From positions 1 through 58,190 of the forward strand of contig MWYY01000018.1 of assembly GCA_002050355.1 (NCBI GenBank): a stretch of 58,190 bases of DNA, written 5' to 3'. Position numbers and translations under genes: made by a program. The notes under the pieces are model-generated. The model had not been told where the DNA came from. It made no database searches and saw only the letters and a program-made list of their open reading frames with translations. The stretch comes from Acidobacteria bacterium 28-9. GTDB lineage: Bacteria; Acidobacteriota; Blastocatellia; Pyrinomonadales; Pyrinomonadaceae. How positions within the stretch are numbered: position 1 is the first letter of the stretch; every line of letters begins with the position of its first letter. Positions 34,821 to 43,122 of the stretch are shown here, piece by piece.

Positions 34821-35590
34821 TCTTCTTTTGGATAATTCGGCAATTCTTTATCAACAACACCTGCCAAAGCTGACTTTTTTGTTCGCTCGAAAATCTCCGC
34901 CGCGAGCAGCATCGCCACGGGCGGCGCGACGAAATAAATCCATAAATGCTCCCATTTGTTCGCCGCGAAAGCCGCCGCAAACGAACGCGCCGGATTAAGA
35001 CTCATACCGGAAAACGGCATCTCAAAAATCAGGTAAAGCGCAATCAAAACGCCGGTGACAATCGCTGCATATTTCTCCAATCGTTTGGAACTGATGAAAA
35101 TTAAAACGACAAACATCAACACAAACGAGATGATAAATTCCGCCACGAACGCCGACATCGAGCCGTGCGGCGGCATCGGTTTGGTAACTGCGAAATCAAT
35201 CAACGGGTGCGCGAACCAGCCGCCCAACGCAAACTTCAAAACCAAAGCCGCCGCAACCGCTCCGGCAAACTGCGCCAGCGTGTAAAAAACCGAGTTCGTG
35301 AAATTGATTTTCCCCAACCTGAAAAACGCCCAAGTCGTCGCCGGATTAATGTGCGCTCCAGATTTTTCGCCAAACAAATAAATAACGACGGCAATATACG
35401 CGCCCATAATTATACCGAGCGGAACGCGCCGCCAAATCGCGTCTGCTTCGCCGCCGAACGCACCTTTCATCGCGGGAAAATCGGGATGTTCGAGAAAAAC
35501 CGCCAAACAGCCCGCGCCGAGAACGAATCCCACAAGCCCAAAGGCTTCCATCAGATACTCGCGCCAGTGCCGTTTGAAAGTTTCAAGCAT
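34817..35590 (-). CDS. Aquaporin / MIP-family channel
   Basis: A 257-residue protein with six membrane helices and both channel motifs: HINPATTWAFF (first NPA) and SLNPARSFAAAFA (second NPA), each facing a half-helix. The Arg after the second NPA belongs to the selectivity filter. It conducts water or small neutral solutes such as glycerol across the inner membrane. It overlaps the SDR stop by 8 bases and the GMC start by 4, so the three form one operon. A polyol uptake and oxidation route is possible but not shown. Confidence 0.92.
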   Translation of the reverse strand: MLETFKRHWREYLMEAFGLVGFVLGAGCLAVFLEHPDFPAMKGAFGGEADAIWRRVPLGIIMGAYIAVVIYLFGEKSGAHINPATTWAFFRLGKINFTNSVFYTLAQFAGAVAAALVLKFALGGWFAHPLIDFAVTKPMPPHGSMSAFVAEFIISFVLMFVVLIFISSKRLEKYAAIVTGVLIALYLIFEMPFSGMSLNPARSFAAAFAANKWEHLWIYFVAPPVAMLLAAEIFERTKKSALAGVVDKELPNYPKED

Positions 35591-36455
35591 CGCTCGACAA
35601 TTTTCCGCCCGTCACGTCAACGATACTGCCGGTCATAAAACTGCCGTCGCTAGACCCGAGCAGAACATACGCCGGAGCTAATTCTTCCGGTTGTCCGGGA
35701 CGTTTTAAGGCGACTTCGTGACCGAAATTTTCGACTTCTTCAATCGGCATCGTGCCGGGAATATTCGGCGTCCACACGGGACCGGGAACAACGCAGTTGA
35801 CGCGGATTCCCTTTTCGCCCAAATTCAGCGCGAGCGATTTGGTGAACGAATGAATTGCGCCTTTTGACGAGGAATAATCAATCAAAAGCGGAATTCCGGT
35901 TTTGCCGACGATACTGCCCGTGTTGATAATCGCGTCGCCTTTTTCGAGATGCGGGAGCGCGGCTTGCGCCATAAAGAAATAGCCGAAAATGTTCGTTTCA
36001 AAAGTTCGTCGAAGCTGTTCTTCCGTGATGTCTTCAAATTTCTTCTGCGCCATTTGAAACGCGGCGTTGTTGACCAGAATGTTCAAACCGCCGAATTCCG
36101 AAACGCATTTTTCAACCGCGTCGAAACACATTTGCCGGTAACGCACGTCGGATTTTATGACCAGACATTCGCCGCCTTTTGCTTCGCACAAACGCTTTGT
36201 TTCCGCCGCGTCGTCGTCGTTTTCGTTATAAACAATCGCTATCTTCGCGCCTTCCATCGCAAACGCAACCGCCACCGCTCGCCCGATTCCCGAATCCGCG
36301 CCCGTAATAATCGCAACTTTGTCTTTTAATTTTCCCGCTGGTTTGTAATTCGATAAATCGCTGTCGGGCTGCCGCTTCATCTCCGACTGTTTCGCCGGAT
36401 ACGGTAATTTTTCTCCTTCGATTTCATCCGCCATCGGACGTTTTTCTTCGCTCAT
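35583..36455 (-). CDS. Short-chain dehydrogenase/reductase, general-stress-protein type
   Basis: I place the start at 36455 (MSEEKRPMADE), where AAGGAG lies 8 bases upstream; an upstream frame to 36626 has no such signal. The 290-residue product has an N-terminal lead (YPAKQSEMKRQPDSDLSNYK) typical of YhdF/GsiB-neighbour SDRs, cofactor loop ITGADSGIGRAVAVAFA, NNAAFQM, and the catalytic Tyr-x3-Lys in LIDYSSSKGAIHSFTKSLAL. It uses NAD(P)H on an unknown carbonyl or alcohol. The gene is the first of an operon with aquaporin and GMC oxidoreductase. Confidence 0.92.
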   Translation of the reverse strand: MSEEKRPMADEIEGEKLPYPAKQSEMKRQPDSDLSNYKPAGKLKDKVAIITGADSGIGRAVAVAFAMEGAKIAIVYNENDDDAAETKRLCEAKGGECLVIKSDVRYRQMCFDAVEKCVSEFGGLNILVNNAAFQMAQKKFEDITEEQLRRTFETNIFGYFFMAQAALPHLEKGDAIINTGSIVGKTGIPLLIDYSSSKGAIHSFTKSLALNLGEKGIRVNCVVPGPVWTPNIPGTMPIEEVENFGHEVALKRPGQPEELAPAYVLLGSSDGSFMTGSIVDVTGGKLSSDA

Positions 36456-36504
36456 TGTTTTGCTCCTTATGATGTATTTATTTTTGTTCGACTTTCTTAT
36501 TTTG

Positions 36505-37842
36505 TCATTGATTTCGAGCAATGTCTTGGGCGATTGCCGAATGCAGCGGGTCAAATTGCGGATTGAGTTTGATCGCGCGCTGCAAATAATCACGCGCCGC
36601 CGTTTCATCGCCCGAAGCGCGGGCAATCATCGCGGCGTGATAGAAAATTTTTGCGTCCTGTGTGCCGAGCCGCAGAGCGTCTTTTATCGCCGCTTGCGCT
36701 TCCGTTAATTTGCCTGCCTTCAATGCCGTCCACGCGAGCGCGTCCGCGCCGTAAATATCCTTTCGCGTTTCGTATTCCTTTGCAGCGAGCCGGTAAGCCT
36801 CATCAATTTTGATGTCGTGGTCGGCGTAGAAAAGCGCAAGTTGACGGTTGTAAAGTGCGCCGTTCAATTCGCTCAAGCGTCCGATTTGTTCGACTAATTC
36901 GTATTGTTTTTGCGCGTCCGTTTCGCGCCCCGCGAGCTTGTATAAATCGCCGAGCGCGGCGATAAACTGCGGGTCGGGCAAAAGGCGGACGACTTTTTCG
37001 TAGTGTTCGATTGCGCCCGGCAAATCATTGTTGGCGTGGCGTGTTTTTCCCGTTGACGCGACGGCGCGGTAATAATCGGGAAAAGTTACGAGCGCATCCC
37101 GGAAATGCTTTTCCGCCGTTTCGTAATCGCCGACTGAAAAAGCAGTTTCGCCCAACTGCCAGCGCAGCCAGGCGACGGTTTCACGCGGCGGCGCGGGCTG
37201 GTTGAGCGCGAGCGTCAAAGCCGTCGCATAATGTTTTTGCACCGCCGAATTATCGCCTTTAAGCTGTGCCAGCCGCGCCAATCTGATTTCGCCGTTATAC
37301 GTTAAGCCGCCGTCGCGCGCGACGGCTTTTTTATAGGCAATTTCGGCTCGTTCGTATTCGCCCAATTCAACGAGGGCATCGCCGAGCATCGTTTGCGGAT
37401 AACTTTTTCCGGGTTCGAGTTCGGCTAGTCTAATAGCGTGGTCGCGGGCGTTAGTAAATTCGTGCGCGGCAAATTCGGCTCCGACAAGCGCGGCGAGTCC
37501 GCCCGCGTTTCTGACTTCCGGCACGGAATCAAGCGAAGCACGGGCGGCGCGAAAGGCTAATTCGAGATACTGCGCGTTGCCGGTTTCGCGCAGTTTTTGC
37601 AAATAAAGCCCGGCGAGCTTGCCGTTCGCGCTCGAATCTTCCGGGTCGTTTTTGATTTTATTTTCGAGAAAGCGGACGGTTTTTTCAATCGAGTTTTCGT
37701 CCGCTGAAATCTTTGCGGCAGGCGGAACGGAAACGCTCGACGGTTCATTCGTCGCCGACTGCACTCCGCCGCAGGCATTCGCCAGCAGCCCGGCGCACAC
37801 TAAAAGAACAAAATAAACAAATTTCATTTTCGATTTCTGCAT
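36505..37842 (-). CDS. TPR-repeat lipoprotein
   Basis: The likely start is MQKSKMKFVYFV (37842) or the next Met (37827), since the segment after it is a lipoprotein signal with lipobox LLANAC. A longer frame to 37896 adds a non-signal leader. The mature part, of about 420 residues, consists of around nine tetratricopeptide units (LGDALVELGEYERAEIAYKKA; NDLPGAIEHYEKVVRLLPD; SGDETAARDYLQRAIKLNP). It should be an envelope scaffold for protein-protein contacts. The family has no fixed function; it lies upstream of DUF4331 genes on the same strand. Confidence 0.85.
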   Translation of the reverse strand: MQKSKMKFVYFVLLVCAGLLANACGGVQSATNEPSSVSVPPAAKISADENSIEKTVRFLENKIKNDPEDSSANGKLAGLYLQKLRETGNAQYLELAFRAARASLDSVPEVRNAGGLAALVGAEFAAHEFTNARDHAIRLAELEPGKSYPQTMLGDALVELGEYERAEIAYKKAVARDGGLTYNGEIRLARLAQLKGDNSAVQKHYATALTLALNQPAPPRETVAWLRWQLGETAFSVGDYETAEKHFRDALVTFPDYYRAVASTGKTRHANNDLPGAIEHYEKVVRLLPDPQFIAALGDLYKLAGRETDAQKQYELVEQIGRLSELNGALYNRQLALFYADHDIKIDEAYRLAAKEYETRKDIYGADALAWTALKAGKLTEAQAAIKDALRLGTQDAKIFYHAAMIARASGDETAARDYLQRAIKLNPQFDPLHSAIAQDIARNQ

Positions 37843-37972
37843 AATCGCAAAAGATAAGGAACGAGCGCGAAAATGAAATATTTCCAGTCTCATCATTTTT
37901 TGCGCCCCGCTCCTTACCGGCTATTGTCCACGCCGGAAGACTCTAATTTTCCGACACTGACAAAGTTTGAAA

Positions 37973-39448
37973 CTAGAGACGTAATCTGGTATCCCGGCTA
38001 TTGATGCCGTTCGGATTTGGCATAATCTGCGGGGCAACGAACGGAAATGTATTGCCGAACAAAAATTCGTTGCGGTCAACAAAATCGCCGAGCGGCTGCC
38101 CGTTATTGATCAGCGTAAACGTTGCGTCAGCCACGTCGTCCTGAAGTCTGCGTCCGCCCATATTTGCCGCGCCGCCGCCCGGGTTGTTGCCGCCGCCGGG
38201 ACCGTTGTTCGGAACTCTTAAGTTGAGACGGAGGATGTCGCCCCTCTCTTGAATCATATTCAGGATTCTTCCGGTAAATTCGTCGTTAGTACCAAAATTC
38301 CGAAGTGCAATAATAAGGTCGGTTCTAAACCTGCCGCTTTCATCATCAACCGTTCTGGCACCGTTGTATTCGTCTTTGCGCGGAGGCGGGATGAGTCCGT
38401 TGACGACGAGCGGGTTGCCCTCACGGTCAACCGTTACCCAGTCGCCGGAGCCGCTGACCTGCCCGTCCTCTCTAACCGTTTGTAAGCGCTGACGCTGCGT
38501 TACTCCATTTAGACCGATTTCATTGCCAAACCGATTTCTAAAAGTTCTTGGCAGACCGCGTAACAACACTGCCGGTACGCTGACGGCGATCGTTAAAGTA
38601 TTGAAGCCCGCGTAAGTATCGCGTCCCGCCCCTTGATTTACGCCTTGATTTCGAGCCTGAAGCGGAGCCGGACCTTGGCTGTCGGCATTAGGATCCGAGC
38701 CGTCCGGTGCATTAAACCCGGCACGATTTCTAAATACCTCGCGGTTAGGATTTCCCGGATTGCGCACCGATGATAGGACAAAGCGATTTGCGGCGGTGTT
38801 ATCAAGGAAAAACGGGTCTTCCGTAATGCCGGCAAAGAAGCTGACTCTGCTGGCTGCATCGTTAGTTACAGGCAATTCGGGCGGCTCAATATCATTTGTG
38901 TCATCGCCCTGAGACGGAACATTGGTCATTGCAATGAAATTTTCTCCGTTGACCAACGCGGAGATATCGAAACGGGAAGTATCAACATTTAGAATATCGA
39001 CACTCGGAAGCACAACATTCGGAATCGAGGTGTTCACCGGCGCGTCGAAACTTTGCCCGTCGGGAAGCGTAACGAGCGCTGTCTGCGGTGCTGTTTCACG
39101 ACCGAGTCCTCGCGTGAATCTGACATCAATGAACCGATCCGGTCGCGCGTCGCCGGTGTTTTCGATTTCAAATCTATATCGCAGATTGTGGTCGAAGATA
39201 GCCTGTCCGATAATTTCGGACGAAATCAGAAACGGGTTGATGGTCATAACCATCACAACTCTTGAATTATCGTTCGGGTCAACAAAGAAATACATATCGT
39301 TGATGTCCGAAGCGTGGTCGTTGGCTAGCTGCGGTCCGTCAATGTGGTCGGATGCTTTTGTCGGCGCGGGCATAGTTAATTGAAACGCAAACGCCGTCAG
39401 CGCGATGATGACGGCGAGTAAAGGTATTTTGAATTTTACATATAACAT
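37973..39448 (-). CDS. DUF4331-domain exported protein, copy 1
   Basis: A 491-residue protein with GGGAG before its ATG and a signal peptide ending near ASDHIDGPQ, the invariant DUF4331 start. Conserved blocks are DINDMYFFVDPNDNSRVVMV, AIFDHNLRYRFEIENTGDAR, PFFLDNTAANRFV, AGFNTLTIAVSVPAVLLRG and GGRRLQDDVADATFTLINNG. The family is exported, common in Acidobacteriota and Actinobacteria, and of unknown function. Compared with copy 2 it has about 80 extra residues, including an Asn/Pro/Gly-rich insert (RNPGNPNREVFRNRAGFNAP). It uses a TAG stop codon. Confidence 0.88.
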   Translation of the reverse strand: MLYVKFKIPLLAVIIALTAFAFQLTMPAPTKASDHIDGPQLANDHASDINDMYFFVDPNDNSRVVMVMTINPFLISSEIIGQAIFDHNLRYRFEIENTGDARPDRFIDVRFTRGLGRETAPQTALVTLPDGQSFDAPVNTSIPNVVLPSVDILNVDTSRFDISALVNGENFIAMTNVPSQGDDTNDIEPPELPVTNDAASRVSFFAGITEDPFFLDNTAANRFVLSSVRNPGNPNREVFRNRAGFNAPDGSDPNADSQGPAPLQARNQGVNQGAGRDTYAGFNTLTIAVSVPAVLLRGLPRTFRNRFGNEIGLNGVTQRQRLQTVREDGQVSGSGDWVTVDREGNPLVVNGLIPPPRKDEYNGARTVDDESGRFRTDLIIALRNFGTNDEFTGRILNMIQERGDILRLNLRVPNNGPGGGNNPGGGAANMGGRRLQDDVADATFTLINNGQPLGDFVDRNEFLFGNTFPFVAPQIMPNPNGINSRDTRLRL

Positions 39449-39625
39449 AAATTTTCTCCCTGGTTTTTAATTTATCTAAACAGTAAGTAAAAATTATCAG
39501 CCATCACGCCGTTTCGTTTTTGACAGCCATAAACAATAATGTTTCCGTGCATACAAACCTATAAAATGTAGGCGTAATAAAATTATTTTCAGTGTCTGCA
39601 TAAACTCCGAAAAATTCCGTGGAAA

Positions 39626-40240
39626 TCAAAAACTAATGCCGGAATGGACGGCGAATTGGACTGAAGCAAATCTGGTGCGGTTAGGACGACGTTCCCAGCG
39701 CACCGGAAAATCCGCTTCAATAAAATAGTTGGTTTTCTTCGTGAGTTTGAAGCTGCGCGCGACCAGCGGAGTAAATCCGTAGCTTCCCGTTCCAAATTCA
39801 TACGCTCCGCGCAATCCAACCGTATTCTTTTTCTTAAAAGTGTAAGTCACGCCCGGATGGACGAGAAATCTGAAATCCTGATTTGACGGCGTGTTTATTA
39901 TGGGGACAAACTCAAAATCGAAAGCCGCCGGACTGTTCGTTCTGACGACGAGAGCGAAAGGAAAGCCGATGATGAAATTATCCGCAATCGTCGTGGTCGT
40001 GCCGTTGCCGCGCGTCACAATCGGAATCACGATGCCGACGTGACCGCCGAATCGCGGCGGTTTTTCAGGTTGTGCCGCCTTCGTAACTTTCGTTATTTTA
40101 CTATCTTCGGTTTCCTCGATTTTTTGTGATTCGTCGGTATCTTCGACAATAGTTTGCGCCGACAAAGTTGTCGTCATTAACAGGACTGCAAAAAATAAAA
40201 ATAGGTGTCGAATGTATAAACAGCTCGCAAAATATCTCAT
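39626..40240 (-). CDS. Small exported beta-rich protein between the DUF4331 genes
   Basis: A roughly 204-residue product from the ATG at 40240 (MRYFASCLYIRHLFLFFAVL), with GGGA upstream and a signal ending LSAQT. A charged linker (EDTDESQKIEETEDSKITKV) precedes strands of alternating polarity (FALVVRTNSPAAFDFEFVPI; AYEFGTGSYGFTPLVARSFK; YFIEADFPVRW) that look like an outer-membrane beta-barrel. It ends VHSGISF, an aromatic terminus fitting that view. No family is recognised. Its place between two DUF4331 genes suggests a shared envelope function. Confidence 0.65.
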   Translation of the reverse strand: MRYFASCLYIRHLFLFFAVLLMTTTLSAQTIVEDTDESQKIEETEDSKITKVTKAAQPEKPPRFGGHVGIVIPIVTRGNGTTTTIADNFIIGFPFALVVRTNSPAAFDFEFVPIINTPSNQDFRFLVHPGVTYTFKKKNTVGLRGAYEFGTGSYGFTPLVARSFKLTKKTNYFIEADFPVRWERRPNRTRFASVQFAVHSGISF

Positions 40241-40436
40241 AGTATTTTTCCCAAACAGTTCCAGCAAATCTGACGGCTCGCTTTAATTAAACCGTTTTCC
40301 CGTAGCTGATATTTCAAAAAGATAAGGAACAAGTGATAAAGATGACGGAGTTTAAAAGCAATCACCTTTTCGCTTTATTCCTTATCCGATTATGCCCGGT
40401 AACGGAGGTGAACCTGCAACGGGCAATTTTCAGAGA

Positions 40437-41666
40437 CTACTGCCGCGTTCTGTCGTCCGGTCCGCTCCCCGGCGGGAACGGCTGCGTCGGTTTGGCGACG
40501 AACGGAAATTGATTGTTAAATGCCACGTCGTTGCGGTCAACTTTATCGCCGAGCGGCTTACCGTTATTGATAATCGTGAAAACACCGTCAACCACGTCGT
40601 CCTGCAAACGCCGTCCGCCCATTTTGCCGAAACCGCCGTCTTTGTTGTTGCCGCCGCCCGCGCCTCTGTTCGGCACGGTCAAATCGAGCCGCAAAATATC
40701 GCCTGTTTCAACCGCGGCTTTCGCCAGCATCGCAATATGCGCGTCATTTGTTCCCAAACCTTTCAGCGATTTCACGAGGTCGTCTTTGAATCTGCCTTTC
40801 GCGTCGTCTTCGGTCGAAGCGGCGTTGTATTCGTCTTTGCGCGGCGGCGGAATCAGACCGTTATTGACGAGCGGTCCGCCGTCGCGGTCAACCGTTACCC
40901 AATCGCCATCGCCTTCGACTTTATTATTTTTACCGATTTTTTGACGTTCCCGACGCTGCGTCACGGCGTTGATGCCGATGACGTTTCCTCTGCCTTTGAG
41001 CATCGAAGCCGGAACGCTGATGGCGGTAATCAAAGTGTTAAAGCCCGCGTAAGTATCGCGCCCGCCGCGCTCGCTTAATAATGATTTATTCGGTCGTCCC
41101 GGATTCATAATCGAAGATGCGACGAAGCGATTTGCGCCCGTGTCGTCCAGAAAAAACGGGTCGTCGGCAACCCCGGCGTAAAACGCGGCGTTGTTTTCGC
41201 TGTTGTTCGTGATGACGAATTCCGGCGCTTTATATTCCTGGTCGGAAACGGTCGTCGGCGCGGTAAAACTTTTGCCGTTCGTCAGTTTTATCGTCGCCGT
41301 CTGCGCCGTTACTCGCCCCAAGCCGGGCGAATAATTGACATCAATAAACTGGTCGGGTTTGGCATCGCCCGTGTTTTCAATCTCGAAACGATAACGAATG
41401 TTGTGGTCGAAAATCGCCATCCCGAAATGCTCGCCCGATACGACGAAGCCTTGCGTTGACATAATTAAAACGACTTTTGAGTTATCATTCGGGTCTAAAA
41501 AGGCAAACGTATCGGCTAAATCCGAGCCTCTGTCCTGCGTGATAATCGGCGAATCAATGTGGTCGGACGCATTCGTTGTTTGCGTCGGCGGTATCGTTTG
41601 AAATGCCAGAACGAACGACAGCGCGAGCGCGCCGAACGCGAGTTTTTTGTTTCTTTTATGAATCAT
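40437..41666 (-). CDS. DUF4331-domain exported protein, copy 2
   Basis: A 409-residue paralogue of copy 1 with a strong ribosome-binding site (AAGGAGG) and signal peptide. It keeps ASDHIDSPIITQDRGSDLAD, TFAFLDPNDNSKVVLIMSTQ, AIFDHNIRYRFEIENTGDAK, DTYAGFNTLITAISVPASML and GGRRLQDDVVDGVFTIINNG. The 374-bp upstream region holds one CRP-type and one FNR-format palindrome, the same pair found before the Crp/Fnr gene at 50.2 kb, so this gene is probably under that regulator. Molecular function is unknown. Confidence 0.88.
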   Translation of the reverse strand: MIHKRNKKLAFGALALSFVLAFQTIPPTQTTNASDHIDSPIITQDRGSDLADTFAFLDPNDNSKVVLIMSTQGFVVSGEHFGMAIFDHNIRYRFEIENTGDAKPDQFIDVNYSPGLGRVTAQTATIKLTNGKSFTAPTTVSDQEYKAPEFVITNNSENNAAFYAGVADDPFFLDDTGANRFVASSIMNPGRPNKSLLSERGGRDTYAGFNTLITAISVPASMLKGRGNVIGINAVTQRRERQKIGKNNKVEGDGDWVTVDRDGGPLVNNGLIPPPRKDEYNAASTEDDAKGRFKDDLVKSLKGLGTNDAHIAMLAKAAVETGDILRLDLTVPNRGAGGGNNKDGGFGKMGGRRLQDDVVDGVFTIINNGKPLGDKVDRNDVAFNNQFPFVAKPTQPFPPGSGPDDRTRQ

Positions 41667-41817
41667 ATTTTTTCCTCCTTGCCTGAAACCGCCGAAGCGG
41701 TTTCGGTCACAAAATGTAAAATCCTTAGTCGCGTTTAATTGAGCGACGGGTCATCCATTTTTGAAATTTTTTATTTCCCGATAAATATCAGCATAAACAT
41801 TTGAGAATTTTCTTATC

Positions 41818-41833
41818 TGTGCGCGATTACACA
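41818..41833 (+). promoter_or_regulatory. CRP-format site upstream of DUF4331 copy 2
   Basis: TGTGCGCGATTACACA (TGTG-N8-CACA), with flanks TTATC before and TAG after. The same 22-base context, differing at two central bases, recurs at 50078-50093. It lies 152 bp from the DUF4331 start codon in the intergenic region 41667-42040. Confidence 0.5.
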
Positions 41834-41984
41834 TAGAGATTTTTATTTTCCGATTCGCGCCGATTTAATTTTTTAATCAGCAAATCGCTCTTCGTTACCG
41901 GAAAGTTTGTTTTACTCGATTGAAATATGCTCGAACAAACAGTTTCTATTCCCGAGGGTTGCGGAAAAAAAGAAATGTTTATAT

Positions 41985-41998
41985 GTTAGCGGGCTAAC
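41985..41998. promoter_or_regulatory. FNR-format palindrome GTTAG-N4-CTAAC (site 1)
   Basis: GTTAGCGGGCTAAC, two five-base arms separated by four bases. This is the layout of FNR boxes (TTGAT-N4-ATCAA) with a different half-site. It recurs at 50174-50187 and 54454-54467. Here it sits in the intergenic region between DUF4331 copy 2 and the end of the DUF1990 gene. Confidence 0.55.
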
Positions 41999-42040
41999 GT
42001 ATGGAATATTATTTTTATATTTAAGAGTGTCGGCGGGTTA

Positions 42041-42625
42041 TTATCGGCAGACGGCTTCGAGCATCGCGCGTCCCGAATCACGAGCGAATTTTCGTTGAAA
42101 TAATCCGACGAAAGGAAAACCGATGCGGGCTAAAATGTGATGCGGGCGGGCGAAGGCGAGCAGTTCATACCAAACCGAATCGTCGGCGCGATTCCATTCG
42201 ACGCGGAATCTTTCTTCGCCTTCCTCGGAATGTCCGGGCAAAGTTCCGAACGCGAAACCGTATCGCTCGATTTCGCCGCCGCTTTCTTCGATAAGATAAA
42301 TGATGCGGCACGGATTCAGCGACCAGCACAAGCGATGATTGACAACGACGCAGACGACCGCGCCGACGGCAATCGGCGCGTAGGCAGGAAAAAGCCGCGT
42401 CCATTCGAGGCGATACATCGTCCAATTTTGAATCGCGTTTTTAGCCAGGGCGAAAGCATCCGCTCCGTTTCCGATTTGAACGCGGTAGTGATTGATTGGA
42501 TAACCGGACGGAATTTTATCTTTCGACGCACCGACTTCCTCGTATGAAAACGGCAAATCGCGCTGTGCCGCGAGAAAATTTTCGATTTCTTTTTCAAACG
42601 GTTCAAATATGGTAAACATAACCAT
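42041..42625 (-). CDS. DUF1990-domain protein
   Basis: A 194-residue protein with the DUF1990 pattern YRVQIGNGADAFALAKNAIQ, MYRLEWTRLFP, GAVVCVVVNHRLCWSLNPCR, YGFAFGTLPGHSEEGEERFR and FARPHHILARIGFPFVGLFQ. The family is of unknown function. The first codons ATG GTT ATG include the GTTATGT end box of attC-like site E, so the real start may be the second ATG (42619) and the gene itself may have entered behind that site. Confidence 0.85.
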   Translation of the reverse strand: MVMFTIFEPFEKEIENFLAAQRDLPFSYEEVGASKDKIPSGYPINHYRVQIGNGADAFALAKNAIQNWTMYRLEWTRLFPAYAPIAVGAVVCVVVNHRLCWSLNPCRIIYLIEESGGEIERYGFAFGTLPGHSEEGEERFRVEWNRADDSVWYELLAFARPHHILARIGFPFVGLFQRKFARDSGRAMLEAVCR

Positions 42626-42696
42626 CCAATGGCGGAATAAACGCGAGCCGGGGTATAACGAAACTGCCCGCGCCTCACATTCAATGATTTAATATA
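42616..42696 (-). mobile_element. attC-like recombination site E (short, partly degenerate)
   Basis: ACATAAC (42616-42622) and a degenerate AATATAT (42690-42696) flank a dyad whose right part, CCTCACATTCAATGATTT, closely matches CCTCACGTTCAATGATTT in site C. The element is 81 bp, shorter than the 113-bp sites. It follows the PhyH fragment on the minus strand, closing a cassette of about 390 bp that begins at site C. Confidence 0.5.
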
Positions 42697-42722
42697 TGGC
42701 GCGGCATCTTTAGTTCAACAGC

Positions 42723-42983
42723 TTAACCAATGGTTAAGTTCTGAAAAGTTTTTTCCAACTGCTCCCAAAACGCCGGATTTTTGCTTCTTGGCTTTAAGCC
42801 TTGGTATGGAAAGCGAATTGCCGACGTGGGTAAGACATCTGCGCCAGCCCAACCTGTCAAAATGGTTCGCCGCGAGTAATCGGAACGGTTATGACTTGTG
42901 TCGTGAATGACTTTTGAATTGAAAAAGATTCCCGAACCAGCCGGACAACAGGCTTTTCTCCATATTTCCGCTTCGCTTTTCAT
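42723..42983 (-). pseudogene. C-terminal fragment of a phytanoyl-CoA dioxygenase-type oxygenase
   Basis: The 86 residues (EIWRKACCPAGSGIFFNSKV, IHDTSHNRSDYSRRTILTGW, AGADVLPTSAIRF) match the last third of Fe(II)/2-oxoglutarate PhyH-family dioxygenases. They include the distal His in VIHDTSHN and the Arg that binds 2-oxoglutarate, but the first HxD iron pair is absent, so it cannot be an active enzyme alone. The fragment fills the space between attC-like sites C and E, as if captured as a partial gene cassette. An ATG is present at 42983, but no ribosome-binding site stands out. Confidence 0.65.
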
Positions 42984-43009
42984 TTCTTCAACTTAGCACA
43001 ATATTAGTT

Positions 43010-43122
43010 ACATAACGATTTAATTGACGTGGGGCGAAACCAATTACACGCAACTCTGAATTAAAGAAAGACCGCCATAAGAAAGTCGCTGTTTCGCCCT
43101 CACGTTCAATGATTTGTTATGT
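43010..43122 (-). mobile_element. attC-like recombination site C
   Basis: 113 bp bounded by ACATAAC (43010-43016) and GTTATGT (43116-43122), exact complements. The inner arms GACGTGGGGCGAAAC and GTTTCGCCCTCACGTTC pair over about 28 bases to the ends, with one extra base in one arm, the hallmark of attC hairpins. The amidohydrolase stop codon lies inside the end box on the minus strand. Confidence 0.75.

Noticed and set aside
36456-36626. 57-residue N-terminal extension of the SDR
   Set aside because: The extension is basic and non-family, while a strong AAGGAG precedes the internal ATG at 36455.
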